Assembly (NCBI GenBank): GCA_903871875.1
Contig: CAIQIR010000033.1
Span: 39,696-103,695, forward strand
DNA: 64,000 nucleotides
DNA from: an uncultured Schlesneria sp.
GTDB lineage: Bacteria; Planctomycetota; Planctomycetia; Planctomycetales; Planctomycetaceae
Direction of reading: 5' to 3'
A model generated the notes under the pieces. That model ran no database searches, was not told the origin of the DNA, and saw only the letters and a list, made by a program, of their open reading frames with translations. The translations under genes and the position numbers were made by a program. Positions 29,164-39,906 of the stretch are shown here, one piece after another (positions within the stretch are counted from its first letter, which is position 1; every line of letters starts with the position of its first letter).

Positions 29164-29973
29164 ATGCTTCAACCGACAAACAATCGCATGTCGCCCGCCT
29201 GGCTGCTGCTGGTTCTGTTGGCCATCTCGATCACGACCATTTCGCGACCTGTTGTCGTCCACGCTCAAGCCAACGAAGCGGCGAATGCCCCGGCCGGCAA
29301 AACCGCCAGCGACCACCCTCAATCCCAATCGGCCCTGATGTGGGTCATCAATACCTCCGGCTGGATCGGCGGAGTGCTGTTGCTGATTTCCATCTATTTC
29401 ATCGCCACCATCATTCAGTTGTTCATGGAACTGCGAGGGCCGATTGTCGCCCCGGCAGACTTGATGGAACAATGTGAAGCACTGCTGGCCAAACGCGATT
29501 TCAATGCCATCTATAAACTGGCCAAAGAAAGTCCCAGCGAATTGGGTCAATTGATCGCGACCGGGATGGTGGGACTGTCCTCGGGCCTGGGCGACGCTCG
29601 CGAGGCCATCGACCGACAGGGCGAAGTGATCACGGTCGAAATGGAAAAGCGAATCAGTATGCTGGCGGTGATCGGCACCCTGGGCCCGCTGATTGGACTG
29701 CTGGGAACACTCAAAGGGATGATCGCCAGCTTCAGCGTAATCGCCCGATCCGACGCCCAGATGAAAGCGAGCGAAGTGGCCGGAGGGATCTCGGAAGCGC
29801 TCATTCTGACGTTTGAAGGCGTCGGCCTGTCGGTGCCTGCGATTTACTTTTTCGCTCTGTTCAAAAATCGCGTGGCAAGCCTGAGCGTGCAAACCCTGAA
29901 CGCGGCCGACGAGTTCATCCGCCGTCTGCACGCTGCCGCCCATAAGAAACCGGCCTCTGAGTCCGCTTCCTGA
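29164..29973 (+). CDS. MotA/TolQ/ExbB proton channel family protein
   Basis: 269 residues. AGGAAACG lies upstream of the ATG. A Sec signal peptide (PAWLLLVLLAISITTIS, cleavage near VHA-QAN) is followed by a first TM helix (WIGGVLLLISIYFIATIIQL), a cytoplasmic loop (DLMEQCEALLAKRDFNAI) and the conserved pair of TM helices LAVIGTLGPLIGLLGTLKGM and EALILTFEGVGLSVPAIYFF, the signature of ExbB/TolQ. With ExbD partners these channels turn proton flow into force at the cell envelope. Two ExbD genes follow directly, so this is the first gene of an ExbB-ExbD-ExbD-membrane protein operon. No TonB or TolA gene is visible, and the partner driven by the motor is unknown. Confidence 0.92.
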   Translation: MLQPTNNRMSPAWLLLVLLAISITTISRPVVVHAQANEAANAPAGKTASDHPQSQSALMWVINTSGWIGGVLLLISIYFIATIIQLFMELRGPIVAPADLMEQCEALLAKRDFNAIYKLAKESPSELGQLIATGMVGLSSGLGDAREAIDRQGEVITVEMEKRISMLAVIGTLGPLIGLLGTLKGMIASFSVIARSDAQMKASEVAGGISEALILTFEGVGLSVPAIYFFALFKNRVASLSVQTLNAADEFIRRLHAAAHKKPASESAS

Positions 29974-29993
29974 AATCTCGCGAGGGAAATGGG

Positions 29994-30449
29994 ATGTCCA
30001 ACCATCAGATCGAACGAGCCGAGCCGAATCTGACGCCCTTGCTCGACATGGTCTTTCAACTGATCACCTTCTTCATGCTGGTGATCAATTTCAAAGGCGC
30101 TTCGCTGGACCTGTCGTTGAAATTGCCCGTCCTGGGATCCGCCCGCCCGTTGGATAAACATGGGAAACTCGAGCCGCTGCTGCTGAACATCGACACCGGT
30201 GGCCAGGTCAACGCTTACGGACAACAGGTGGATGTGGAACGCTACGTCAGTCGTGAGGCTCGCCTGTTGCGAGAACAACTGCGTCTTTCCGGAACGCCCG
30301 TCGACAAAGGCGAATTGCCCGTCTCCGTAATCATTCGCGCCGACCGGGCGGCTCCGTTTCATCTGGTCAACCACGTCCTCAAAGTCTGCCAGGATCAGGG
30401 GTATCGACAGTTCGCATTGAGCGCGATGTCACACGAGGAAAAACACTGA
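29994..30449 (+). CDS. ExbD/TolR-type biopolymer transport protein (first copy)
   Basis: 151 residues. The start lies 20 bp after exbB, with GAGGGAAATGGG before the ATG. A short cytoplasmic N-terminus with NLTPLLDMVFQLITFFM contains the Asp near the TM helix that takes part in proton coupling. The periplasmic domain follows (DKGELPVSVIIRADRAAPFH, VLKVCQDQGYRQFALSA), typical of ExbD/TolR. It should form the dimer inside the ExbB pentamer. It is followed after 2 bp by a second ExbD gene. Confidence 0.92.
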   Translation: MSNHQIERAEPNLTPLLDMVFQLITFFMLVINFKGASLDLSLKLPVLGSARPLDKHGKLEPLLLNIDTGGQVNAYGQQVDVERYVSREARLLREQLRLSGTPVDKGELPVSVIIRADRAAPFHLVNHVLKVCQDQGYRQFALSAMSHEEKH

Positions 30450-30451
30450 TC

Positions 30452-30997
30452 ATGCGTCACAGTCAACGAAGACGACGTCGTCAACGCGATCAGGGCACGG
30501 TCGAATTGAATCTGGCCGCCATGCTCGACATGGCGTTTCAACTGTTGACGTTTTTCATTCTGACGTTTCGTCCGGCCCCCATTGAAGGCCAATTGGCCCT
30601 CAACATGCCGCCGCCCGTACCACTGACCAACGTCGAATCGGATCAGAAATTTGGTGACGGCACGGGTGATGTCCTGGCCATGGAAACGCTGCATCTGCAT
30701 GTTGTCGCGGACACCCAAGGCGACGTTCGAGAATTGAAAGTCGAATCGAATTCGGTCGTCGATGGCCGGCTCGATGAAACCAACGTGCATCGACTCGATC
30801 GCAAACTGCAATCGCTGTTCGCCGTTCAGCAGATCCCATTCGATCGTATTCAAATCGCCGTCGATGGCCGGCTGAGATACGGAGAACTGATGAAGATCAT
30901 CGATGTCTGCCACCGACAACATTTGCCCGACGGCACTACGATGCAGAAAATCAGTTTCACCGAGGTCGAAATGGGAACGGCGAGCAGCCCCCAGTAA
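30452..30997 (+). CDS. ExbD/TolR-type biopolymer transport protein (second copy)
   Basis: 181 residues, starting 2 bp after the stop of the first ExbD gene. A basic N-terminus (HSQRRRRRQRD) precedes VELNLAAMLDMAFQLLTFFI, again with the conserved Asp. The periplasmic part is longer, with LHLHVVADTQGDVRELKVE and PFDRIQIAVDGRLRYGELM. It is clearly diverged from the first copy, so the two could form a heterodimer in one ExbB channel; this is inference. The next gene is separated by 201 bp but is on the same strand before the terminator. Confidence 0.92.
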   Translation: MRHSQRRRRRQRDQGTVELNLAAMLDMAFQLLTFFILTFRPAPIEGQLALNMPPPVPLTNVESDQKFGDGTGDVLAMETLHLHVVADTQGDVRELKVESNSVVDGRLDETNVHRLDRKLQSLFAVQQIPFDRIQIAVDGRLRYGELMKIIDVCHRQHLPDGTTMQKISFTEVEMGTASSPQ

Positions 30998-31198
30998 TCG
31001 TGCGAATCAGAGTCGCGTAAACAATCCGTCCTCTTCCCCGCACCCAGACAAAAGACCTCTCGATTGGCATCCGACGCCAGATTACGGACTCTGGTGCCAA
31101 CCCGACGGCAATTGGTGACGGTTCACTCAATACCCCAGACAATCCCTGCAGTCCGAGACGTTTTCCATCAGACGACAGCAGGCGACAGGACTTTTGCG

Positions 31199-32206
31199 AT
31201 GCGTCGGACAACAATACGTCCCTTCGGACAATCGACCTCGGCCATGCGACTCGCGTCGATGCTGATGGCGCTGTTGGTCTTGTGGGCGCTCTACGCGCGA
31301 CTGAAAGATCCCGCCACTTGGCAAATTTTTGTCGAGGAAAAGGGCAAAGCGACTGCGATTCAAAACGAGACCTCCGCAGAGACAGAACCCGAGCAACTCG
31401 CCTTGGGCCCCAACGACCAGGACGAAGCCGAAGTGGAAGCCATCCAAGAGCTGTTCGAGCTGGTCATCGACCGGGCTCCACTGAAGTCCCGAGAAATGAA
31501 CGCTTACTGGCGTTTGATGGACTGGAGTCGCACCCAGCCGTTGGCTCAATTAGAGCAACGCGCCCTGGACGACGTGCCGTTTACACAACTCTGGGAACAA
31601 CCGGCGAAATATCGCGGCAGGCTGATCCGGCTGCGTCTGCATGTGCGCCGCGTCCTGCAATATGATTCGCCGGAAAACCCCGGGGGAATTGCCCAGGTCT
31701 GTGAAGCCTGGGGTTGGACGGACGAATCGCGCTCGTTTCCCTACGTCGTCGTTTTTCCGGCGCCTCTGGCCGGACTTCCGATCGGAACGGATGTCCGCAC
31801 CGAGATCGTCTTTGTGGGCTATTTTCTGAAAGTCATGACCTTCACCGCATTTGATCACGGACGCGGAGCGCCGCTGCTGGTCGGGCGGGCACGCGTGGTC
31901 TCCGCAAACTCGTCCACACCTCCCTCCGGTCCCAGCACCTGGATGATTGTGCTGACCGCCGTGACAGGAGTGCTGCTGGTCGGGGGAACAGTCTGGAGAG
32001 GAACTCGCACTCGGCAAACGTCCAGCCTGAAGCGACTGCCGGACGAATTGTCGACGCCCGATGCACCGGACGCCCCCGCCTTCGATTTCTCCTTTGGTTC
32101 AGCAGACGCGGAGCCACCCAGTTCACCACAGGAAAAGCCGGTGCTGTTCGATGTGGCGCCGGCCGACCCACCTCCGCCGACTGCTGGCACAGTCAAAGCA
32201 GATTGA
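31199..32206 (+). CDS. Membrane protein of unknown function in the ExbBD operon
   Basis: 335 residues from MRRTTIRPFGQ; the longer frame begins with TTG at 31064 and is not protein-like before this ATG. An N-terminal TM helix (LASMLMALLVLWALYARL) is followed by an acidic region and a globular domain with QLWEQPAKYRGRLIRLRLHV, VCEAWGWTDESRSFPYVVVF and RTEIVFVGYFLKVMTFTAFD, which suggests a beta-rich (OB-like) fold. A second TM helix (WMIVLTAVTGVLLVGGTVW) and an acidic, Pro-rich tail complete it. Similar proteins are found beside planctomycete ExbBD genes, so it is probably a component or cargo of that envelope machine. The operon ends at the terminator 84 bp downstream. Confidence 0.75.
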   Translation: MRRTTIRPFGQSTSAMRLASMLMALLVLWALYARLKDPATWQIFVEEKGKATAIQNETSAETEPEQLALGPNDQDEAEVEAIQELFELVIDRAPLKSREMNAYWRLMDWSRTQPLAQLEQRALDDVPFTQLWEQPAKYRGRLIRLRLHVRRVLQYDSPENPGGIAQVCEAWGWTDESRSFPYVVVFPAPLAGLPIGTDVRTEIVFVGYFLKVMTFTAFDHGRGAPLLVGRARVVSANSSTPPSGPSTWMIVLTAVTGVLLVGGTVWRGTRTRQTSSLKRLPDELSTPDAPDAPAFDFSFGSADAEPPSSPQEKPVLFDVAPADPPPPTAGTVKAD

Positions 32207-32289
32207 TTTAAGGCTCGACGGTGAATGCCGACCGGATGCATGTCATCCGTTGAATCGAGTGCTTGTCACGCTCAACAGCGCGGTGTGCC

Positions 32290-32326
32290 ATTGCTTGATC
32301 GCCTTGATTCAAGCAATACTTTTTTT
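32290..32326 (+). terminator. Intrinsic terminator of the ExbBD operon
   Basis: A 9-bp perfect stem, ATTGCTTGA (32290-32298) with TCAAGCAAT (32309-32317), 10-nt loop, followed after two bases by seven Ts (32320-32326). It lies 84 bp after the stop of the last operon gene and before a convergent gene. Confidence 0.85.
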
Positions 32327-32410
32327 CCTCCATGCATAGCCAGAAGAACACTGCGTCTCCGAAAACTCCGATACAGTGCCACAATCCGAAACTGACGCAG
32401 TGGCAACGCG

Positions 32411-33277
32411 CTAGCTTCGTTCGCCGATCAGGCGTTCCACTTCGCGGCGAGTCCCCTCGGACAGCAACGGCCAACTCTCAATCAACTTTCCCAGTTGCGG
32501 GTCCATTAAGACCGCCTCACGAGGAATGACATAGTTCAACCGACTGTGAATCGCGGCCAGCTCCCCATGAATGGCGTCCAGGTCGATCTCTTGCCGTTCT
32601 TCCACCGGATTCATAATCCAGGAAGCGACCGAACCACTCAGCGTTCCGAACAATCCGACACCTGAAATCATCAACACGCTGGCGATGATGCGGCCGGCCG
32701 TCGTCACCGGAAACTTGTCCCCATAACCCACGGTGGTCATCGTCACGATGGCCCACCACAGGGCGTCCGAAGCGGTCTGAATGTTGGCGCCGTCGACTTG
32801 TTCCACTTGCAGAATCGCCACGCTGGACAGCAGCAACAAGAGCAGCGACAAAAAAATCGCGGCCAGGAATGCGCCGTCGGCCCGATGCCGCTGAAGATAC
32901 TGCGCCAGAATCCGCGCCAATCGAATGCCACGCAAGACGCGCAGAATGCGAATCACACGAATGATCCGTCCCGCGCGAAACGATTCCAGAACGGGAATAC
33001 TCGACAGCAGGTCGATCCAGCCCCACGTGAGAAACTGTCGCTTGTCGCGTGCAATCGCAAAACCCACGACGAAATCGAGCAGAAAGATCCCGCAAACGAC
33101 GTTGTCGATCGCGTCCAGAATGGCGACTTCATTCGCTGGCAAGTGGAAAAAAGTGTCCATCGTCAACGAGATCAGCGAATAGACACACAGCATCAGCATG
33201 AAAAGTTCGTACGGCCGAACTTCACTATCGACCAGCGGTCTTCGACTTCCGATGACCTGAGACATGTCCGTTCCCAT
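32411..33277 (-). CDS. Voltage-gated potassium channel-like protein
   Basis: 288 residues with six TM segments. S1 is near FMLMLCVYSLISLTMDTFF, S2 near VVCGIFLLDFVVGFAIA, and S4 carries regularly spaced arginines (RAGRIIRVIRILRVLRGIRL). The pore helix and filter read WWAIVTMTTVGYGD, the canonical K+ selectivity sequence, followed by the inner helix AGRIIASVLMISGVGLFGTL. The C-terminal 60 residues form a coiled, cytoplasmic tail. It is expected to form tetrameric K+ channels in the inner membrane. An ATG at 33265 (MSQVIG) is an alternative start. It is convergent with the ExbBD operon. Confidence 0.92.
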   Translation of the reverse strand: MGTDMSQVIGSRRPLVDSEVRPYELFMLMLCVYSLISLTMDTFFHLPANEVAILDAIDNVVCGIFLLDFVVGFAIARDKRQFLTWGWIDLLSSIPVLESFRAGRIIRVIRILRVLRGIRLARILAQYLQRHRADGAFLAAIFLSLLLLLLSSVAILQVEQVDGANIQTASDALWWAIVTMTTVGYGDKFPVTTAGRIIASVLMISGVGLFGTLSGSVASWIMNPVEERQEIDLDAIHGELAAIHSRLNYVIPREAVLMDPQLGKLIESWPLLSEGTRREVERLIGERS

Positions 33278-33392
33278 CGAACAGAGCCAGAAACGAGCGG
33301 CAAACGGCCGAGGTTCTAGCGAGTCCGACGACTTCTGGGCAAGACGAATTTGGCCCGCCTCGGGGGAAGAATCGCTGTCATCCCCGTCAGCA

Positions 33393-34016
33393 CTATTGCG
33401 GATTCTCTAAGTGTCGGTAGCCAGCGGAATTATTGACGTAATGACGATAGGTGGCCGCCAGACGCTCGCGTTGTTCCGGCGTCAGCACTTTGACCTGTTT
33501 GGCCGGGCAGCCCACCCACAGCGTATGTGGCGGCACCACGGTGTGTTCGAGAACGACAGCTCCCGCCGCAATCAAGGCCCCCTCTCCGATGATACAGCGG
33601 CTTAGCACCGTGGCCGCGATCCCGATCAGAGCTCCATCTCCCACCGTGGAACCATGCACAATCGCGCGGTGCCCCAATGTCACCCGGTTACCCAGAATAC
33701 AGGGCGTGTCTTCTTCAACATGCAGGATTGAACCGTCCTGGACATTGGTTTCCTCACCCACTTCAATCCACTGCTGATCGCCTCGCAGAATGCAGCCGTA
33801 CCAGATTGAACTACGTGCCTTCAGTCGCACTCGCCCGACCACGATGGCACCATCCGCGACCCAGGCGGTCGGATCAATCTCGGGCTTCGAATTGATCGCC
33901 GCCCAGTCCCAATGCTCGTCGGGATACGGAACCGGGGGCAATGGAGGCAGTGATTCGCCGCGCAGTTGCCATGGAATTCCCAACAAGTTCGCTGCGTCGT
34001 GTGAATCGTCGCTCAA
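33393..34016 (-). CDS. Gamma-carbonic anhydrase-like left-handed beta-helix protein
   Basis: 207 residues from a TTG with a GGGA-type site upstream; no better ATG lies near the fold. The hexapeptide-repeat region (residues about 45-180) includes AIVVGRVRLKARSSIWYGCI, ETNVQDGSILHVEED and LGHRAIVHGSTVGDGALIG, where three His residues match the metal ligands of gamma-class carbonic anhydrases (YrdA/CaiE group), then GCPAKQVKVL and a C-terminal helix. It probably forms a trimer with metal between subunits. Many relatives have no proven carbonic anhydrase activity, so the function is tentative. It is divergent from the UbiD gene. Confidence 0.9.
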   Translation of the reverse strand: MSDDSHDAANLLGIPWQLRGESLPPLPPVPYPDEHWDWAAINSKPEIDPTAWVADGAIVVGRVRLKARSSIWYGCILRGDQQWIEVGEETNVQDGSILHVEEDTPCILGNRVTLGHRAIVHGSTVGDGALIGIAATVLSRCIIGEGALIAAGAVVLEHTVVPPHTLWVGCPAKQVKVLTPEQRERLAATYRHYVNNSAGYRHLENPQ

Positions 34017-34174
34017 GTTTCCGTCCCTTTCATCCCCGTCCGCACATCGGCTCGCGCTGGGCCGCCTGGCCGCAATCTTAATCGAAACCCCGCCACTCTG
34101 TCGCCGAACGAGCCACGGAAGCTATGATCCGATAAACGATCCGTCACGACTCATTCGCAATCGCTCCACCACCC

Positions 34175-36004
<1,830 letters not shown>

Positions 36005-36007
36005 TCA

Positions 36008-37702
36008 TCAACCGAGGATCGATTTGCGACGATTGACGTAGTCCCAGACCACGAACCGATCGAGATCCCGTCCGGCGGTAAAGAACACGCGACCCCGGGT
36101 CGATTCAGCCAGTCGATGGGCGAACCGGATATCTTCGTGTGATTGCGACCAGCTTTGCAGCAGGAAAATATTGATCACGATTCCCGCACGTTTGCACAGC
36201 AACGCTTCGCGCATCGTCGCCGCTTCGGTCTTGGGATCAGACGGATACAAGAGATACAGCAATGGCCCTTCGAAATGAGCCGTGGGCAAACCGTCGGTAA
36301 TCAACACGATCTGGCGATTCGGCGTGTCGCGCGTCGACAAATACTGCCGGCCCAACTGCAAGGCATGTTGGATGTTCGTAAAGTGCGGGGGAATATCCGA
36401 TTCGGAAATATCCTCACGACTCATGTCAGCCCGCAAACGAACGATCGGATCGAAGATGGTCACGATTTTCGGCATCAAGGAAGCGACTTCACTGAAGTGG
36501 CGTGGCTTGGCAAAACTGGCCATTTCAATGAATTGCAGGAAATCACCGGGATACTCTTTCCGGATCAGGCCATCCAAGGCCAGCGCCATCCGTTTGACGT
36601 TGATGTATTGGCCGCCATGCCGCATCGAACCGCTCATGTCCATCAATACGGCCGTCGCACATTTCGGATTGTTTCGCGTACGATGAATCACGATGTCTTC
36701 GGCTCGCATCCGCACGGGGCGCCGACCGTCGCGAATCATTGCGTTGATCAGCGACTGGGGAATATCCATCTGCGAGACCGAATCCCCAAATTCGTAGTCT
36801 TTGGTCACCGGCAACTCGACGGCGCCTTCGCCCTGAATCGGTCCTTGATGCCGGCCGGTTCGCGATTCCTCCAACTGACTGAAAATCTGCTCCAGCAAAT
36901 GCCCCTGAAACATTCGATAGGCCTGGGGCGTCAGTTCATAGCCCTTCTTCGTCTTTTCCAACCCCTGCTGCTCGGCCAGTTGACGCACCAGTTCTGACAC
37001 CTGCCGCTGCATCTGCGACAATTCGTCCATTTGTTCGGCATCGGCGAACTGGCTGAGTTCCGCAAGATCAATCACCGCGATCTGCGCGGTTTTGGCCGCT
37101 TCTTCCAACTGCTTCAGCAAACGATCGATGGCTTCCAATTCTTCTTTGACGGACAGCGCCTGATCGATCGTCAACGGTTTGCGACCGGTGAATTCGTACT
37201 TTGAAGCCAGTTCATCAATCTGATATTTGTCACCCAGCCGATCGACCAGTTGCACCAGCTGTCTGGCAAAGGGCGACTGATCGTTACCCGTTCGGTACCA
37301 GAGACGTTCCAGGTCGCGAATCTGTTCTTCATCGACGGCCCGCTCAAAGGCCGCTTTCAATTCATCAGGAGGATGAAGACTGCGTGCCCGCTTGACAAAG
37401 GCTCGCTTCGCCTCGTCCACCACCTTTTTGGTTTCCCAGGCCGAGAGGATCTTCCGTTTGCGTTCACGCAGCATCTTTTGCAGCGACTCGAGGCTCGGTC
37501 CCAACCCGGCAATCTGACGGATATCGAGTTTCACGGCCCGCGCCAGTTCCTCGTCGGTCAATTCCCGCAAGTTACCGAATTCCAACAGATGCTCGAACGC
37601 ATGCGAAACGAGATCGGGCGCAGGCGGCGTCGGACCGGGAATATTGGCCGGGTCGTACCGCTGATACGTATGAATGACGCCGCCCAGCTGTCTACCGCTC
37701 AT
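36008..37702 (-). CDS. VWA (CoxE-like) protein paired with a MoxR-type ATPase
   Basis: 564 residues from MSGRQLGGVIHTYQ. The first half is helical with coiled-coil character (SLESLQKMLRERKRK, AEQMDELSQMQRQVSELVRQ). The second half is a VWA domain with a full MIDAS motif in ATAVLMDMSGSMRHGG, plus QIVLITDGLPTAH; it has no signal peptide or TM helix, so it is cytoplasmic. The upstream gene on the same strand encodes an AAA+ MoxR-type ATPase, and the two together match the MoxR-VWA arrangement in which the pair inserts metal or remodels another protein, like magnesium chelatase I and D. The target is not identifiable here. Confidence 0.88.
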   Translation of the reverse strand: MSGRQLGGVIHTYQRYDPANIPGPTPPAPDLVSHAFEHLLEFGNLRELTDEELARAVKLDIRQIAGLGPSLESLQKMLRERKRKILSAWETKKVVDEAKRAFVKRARSLHPPDELKAAFERAVDEEQIRDLERLWYRTGNDQSPFARQLVQLVDRLGDKYQIDELASKYEFTGRKPLTIDQALSVKEELEAIDRLLKQLEEAAKTAQIAVIDLAELSQFADAEQMDELSQMQRQVSELVRQLAEQQGLEKTKKGYELTPQAYRMFQGHLLEQIFSQLEESRTGRHQGPIQGEGAVELPVTKDYEFGDSVSQMDIPQSLINAMIRDGRRPVRMRAEDIVIHRTRNNPKCATAVLMDMSGSMRHGGQYINVKRMALALDGLIRKEYPGDFLQFIEMASFAKPRHFSEVASLMPKIVTIFDPIVRLRADMSREDISESDIPPHFTNIQHALQLGRQYLSTRDTPNRQIVLITDGLPTAHFEGPLLYLLYPSDPKTEAATMREALLCKRAGIVINIFLLQSWSQSHEDIRFAHRLAESTRGRVFFTAGRDLDRFVVWDYVNRRKSILG

Positions 37703-37927
37703 CGTAAGACTCTCAACGCTCTTGCCGCTTCGAAGAGATCGGCCCGCCAGGCGGGCGAATAACATTCCGGAACTTGATCATCTGCGAGAACAATGGGGAA
37801 CGCGACATCCTGATCAGACAACGGCATGTAACTCATTCCATTCTTCCTTTCCGAACAGGAACGGATCATTCCCATGATCTGAATCGATCTGATGCTGCGC
37901 GTGGACTTGCGCCCCGTTGTCAGCGGG

Positions 37928-39343
37928 TCACGTTTCGTATCGGATTTGACCCCGTGATTGGCTGCGGGAAATTTTCTCTTTGGAATACAGACCGGCCAGC
38001 ACGAATTCGACACAGGAAGCCCGCACCCCCGGGTCACTGGACGAATTCACTTCAAACGCTTTCTCCCACGCCGGCGGCACACGTTTCAAACGTTCGACAT
38101 AGTGTGCTGACGGCAACATGTCGCCGACTTCAATCTTCACCCCCTGGCCGAAGATTTGTGCGATTTCGTCGATGCCATGCTTGTCGACATATTCCTCAAA
38201 AACCGATCGGATCGCTTCGGCAATGAACGAATCCAGGATCTGCCGTTCGCTCATCTGATGGCTGCCCATCAGATCCAATTCCAACTTGCCCAGCGACGAC
38301 GAGTACAAATGTCCCAGATCGCTGATGCGCGGCACGGCCGGACGCTCATTCAAACGGGCACCGCGTTGGCGGGCGCTGGCAATCATCGTTCCGTAATTAG
38401 CGATGCTGAAACGAGCGCTGACTCCGGACTGCTGATCGATATATTTCGATTTTCGAGCGACGACACTCAGCTCTTCAATAATCTCTTTCATGAAACGGGG
38501 CACGATCACGGGATAAGGGCCACCCAAGTCGATGTCCGTTTCCTGCTCCATGATTTCGATCCCCTGATCACGGTCCTGGGGATAGTGCGTGTGAATGACC
38601 GAACCGATGCGGTCTTTCAACTGCGGAATGACTTTGCCACTGCGATTGTAGGTCGCCGGATTGGCCGAAAAGAGAATCAGCACATCGATATCGAATCGCA
38701 CGGGAAACCCGCGAATCTGGACGTCGCGTTCTTCCAGAATATTGAACATGCCCACCTGGACCAGTTCGTCCAGTTCGGGCAGTTCGTTCATCGCGAAGAT
38801 CCCGCGATGCATGCGGGGAATCAGACCAAAGTGCAAGGCCTCTTCGGCCGACATACTGGTTCCTCCGGCCAGCTTGGCAGGGTCGATTTCCCCAATGATG
38901 TCGGCAAATTTGGTTCCCGGAGCCAGACGTTCGACATAACGGTCTTCGCGCGACCACCACCCGATTGGCACTTCGGCGGCCGGCACATTAGCGACCAGAT
39001 CGCGACAAACCCGGGCGATCGGCTGGTATGGATCATCGTGTAGCGGCGCTTCCGGATGCGCGATATAGGGAATGGCTTCATCCAGAAACCGCGACAGTGT
39101 CCGCATCAGACGACTTTTCCCCTGCCCTTTTTCGCCCAGAAACAGCATGTCGTGACCGGCGATCAGCGCGATATTGATTTCGGGAATCACCGTATTTTCA
39201 TATCCGACAATCCCGGGAAACAGCGGGTCCCCGGCAGCGAGCGCCTTCAGAAAGTTATCTCGCAATTCCTGCTTGACGGTCTTCGAGACCCAGCCACTCT
39301 CGCGTAATTCCTGAAGGTTCATCGGTCGACTGGAGTGCGGCAT
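37928..39343 (-). CDS. MoxR/ChlI-like AAA+ ATPase
   Basis: 471 residues from [15 protein letters not shown], with AGGA 8 bp upstream of the ATG. The AAA+ core has Walker A as [16 protein letters not shown], a sensor region [20 protein letters not shown] with Walker B-like features, [16 protein letters not shown] (sensor 1) and arginine-rich [34 protein letters not shown] is characteristic of the magnesium chelatase ChlI/MoxR group. The C-terminal lid is helical. The VWA gene begins 225 bp downstream, and the two are expected to work as a chaperone pair. Confidence 0.88.
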   Translation of the reverse strand: MPHSSRPMNLQELRESGWVSKTVKQELRDNFLKALAAGDPLFPGIVGYENTVIPEINIALIAGHDMLFLGEKGQGKSRLMRTLSRFLDEAIPYIAHPEAPLHDDPYQPIARVCRDLVANVPAAEVPIGWWSREDRYVERLAPGTKFADIIGEIDPAKLAGGTSMSAEEALHFGLIPRMHRGIFAMNELPELDELVQVGMFNILEERDVQIRGFPVRFDIDVLILFSANPATYNRSGKVIPQLKDRIGSVIHTHYPQDRDQGIEIMEQETDIDLGGPYPVIVPRFMKEIIEELSVVARKSKYIDQQSGVSARFSIANYGTMIASARQRGARLNERPAVPRISDLGHLYSSSLGKLELDLMGSHQMSERQILDSFIAEAIRSVFEEYVDKHGIDEIAQIFGQGVKIEVGDMLPSAHYVERLKRVPPAWEKAFEVNSSSDPGVRASCVEFVLAGLYSKEKISRSQSRGQIRYET

Positions 39344-39476
39344 GAATATCCTGTGATCAATCAAGTCAATTAATGAAGAATGAAAAACGATCTTCGCGAA
39401 CCGGACGCGCTCGCGGTCGCTAGAAAAGTATAGACCAGCGGCTCGAATGAACAATCACCGCGACCGCGCAAAACAA

Positions 39477-39780
39477 TTAGAGGATCCACCAATTGATCCA
39501 GGAATTGATCAACCAGCCAAGTGGTGGAAAAATTTCGCACAGGAAGGCCAGCGGCAGATAGAGACGCGCAAACCATTTGGGGCCGTCCACGTAGACCGCC
39601 CCAAACCAGAGGTCCAATCGACACACCCGAAATGACCACGTAGGTCACGAAGTACAAGAAGATGTCGCGAAAGAATCTTCGCCATGAACGCCGGCTGCGG
39701 GGGGGCGAAGCCGGTTCACCGTCCGACGAAATCGGCGCGGGCTTCAAACCCCAGCCCCAGCGTGAAAGTTTCGCGTCCAT
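39477..39780 (-). pseudogene. Small two-TM membrane protein with apparent frameshift
   Basis: From MDAKLSRWGWGLKPAP the frame reads a basic linker (PPRSRRSWRRFFRDIF) into a TM helix (LYFVTYVVISGVSIGPLVW). In that frame the sequence then loses membrane character. After a run of four C at 39599-39602 (plus strand), the neighbouring frame continues sensibly: VYVDGPKWFARLYLPLAFL, then CEIFPPLGWLINSWINWWIL and a TAA at 39477-39479. Removing one base from that run gives a smooth protein of about 100 residues with two TM helices. Upstream of the run the second frame has a stop and no good start, so it is not a separate gene. It is either a true decayed gene or a homopolymer sequencing error. Confidence 0.65.
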
Positions 39781-39906
39781 CAAAATTGTCGCCGTTTCGA
39801 AAAGGCGGAACGAAGCGCCGAAAACCCCTGTCCCGGTCTGCCGCAGGCTGCACACGGACCGGTCTTATCATAAGCCACTGAAAGGAAATGCCTCCTTGAA
39901 CAGCGA

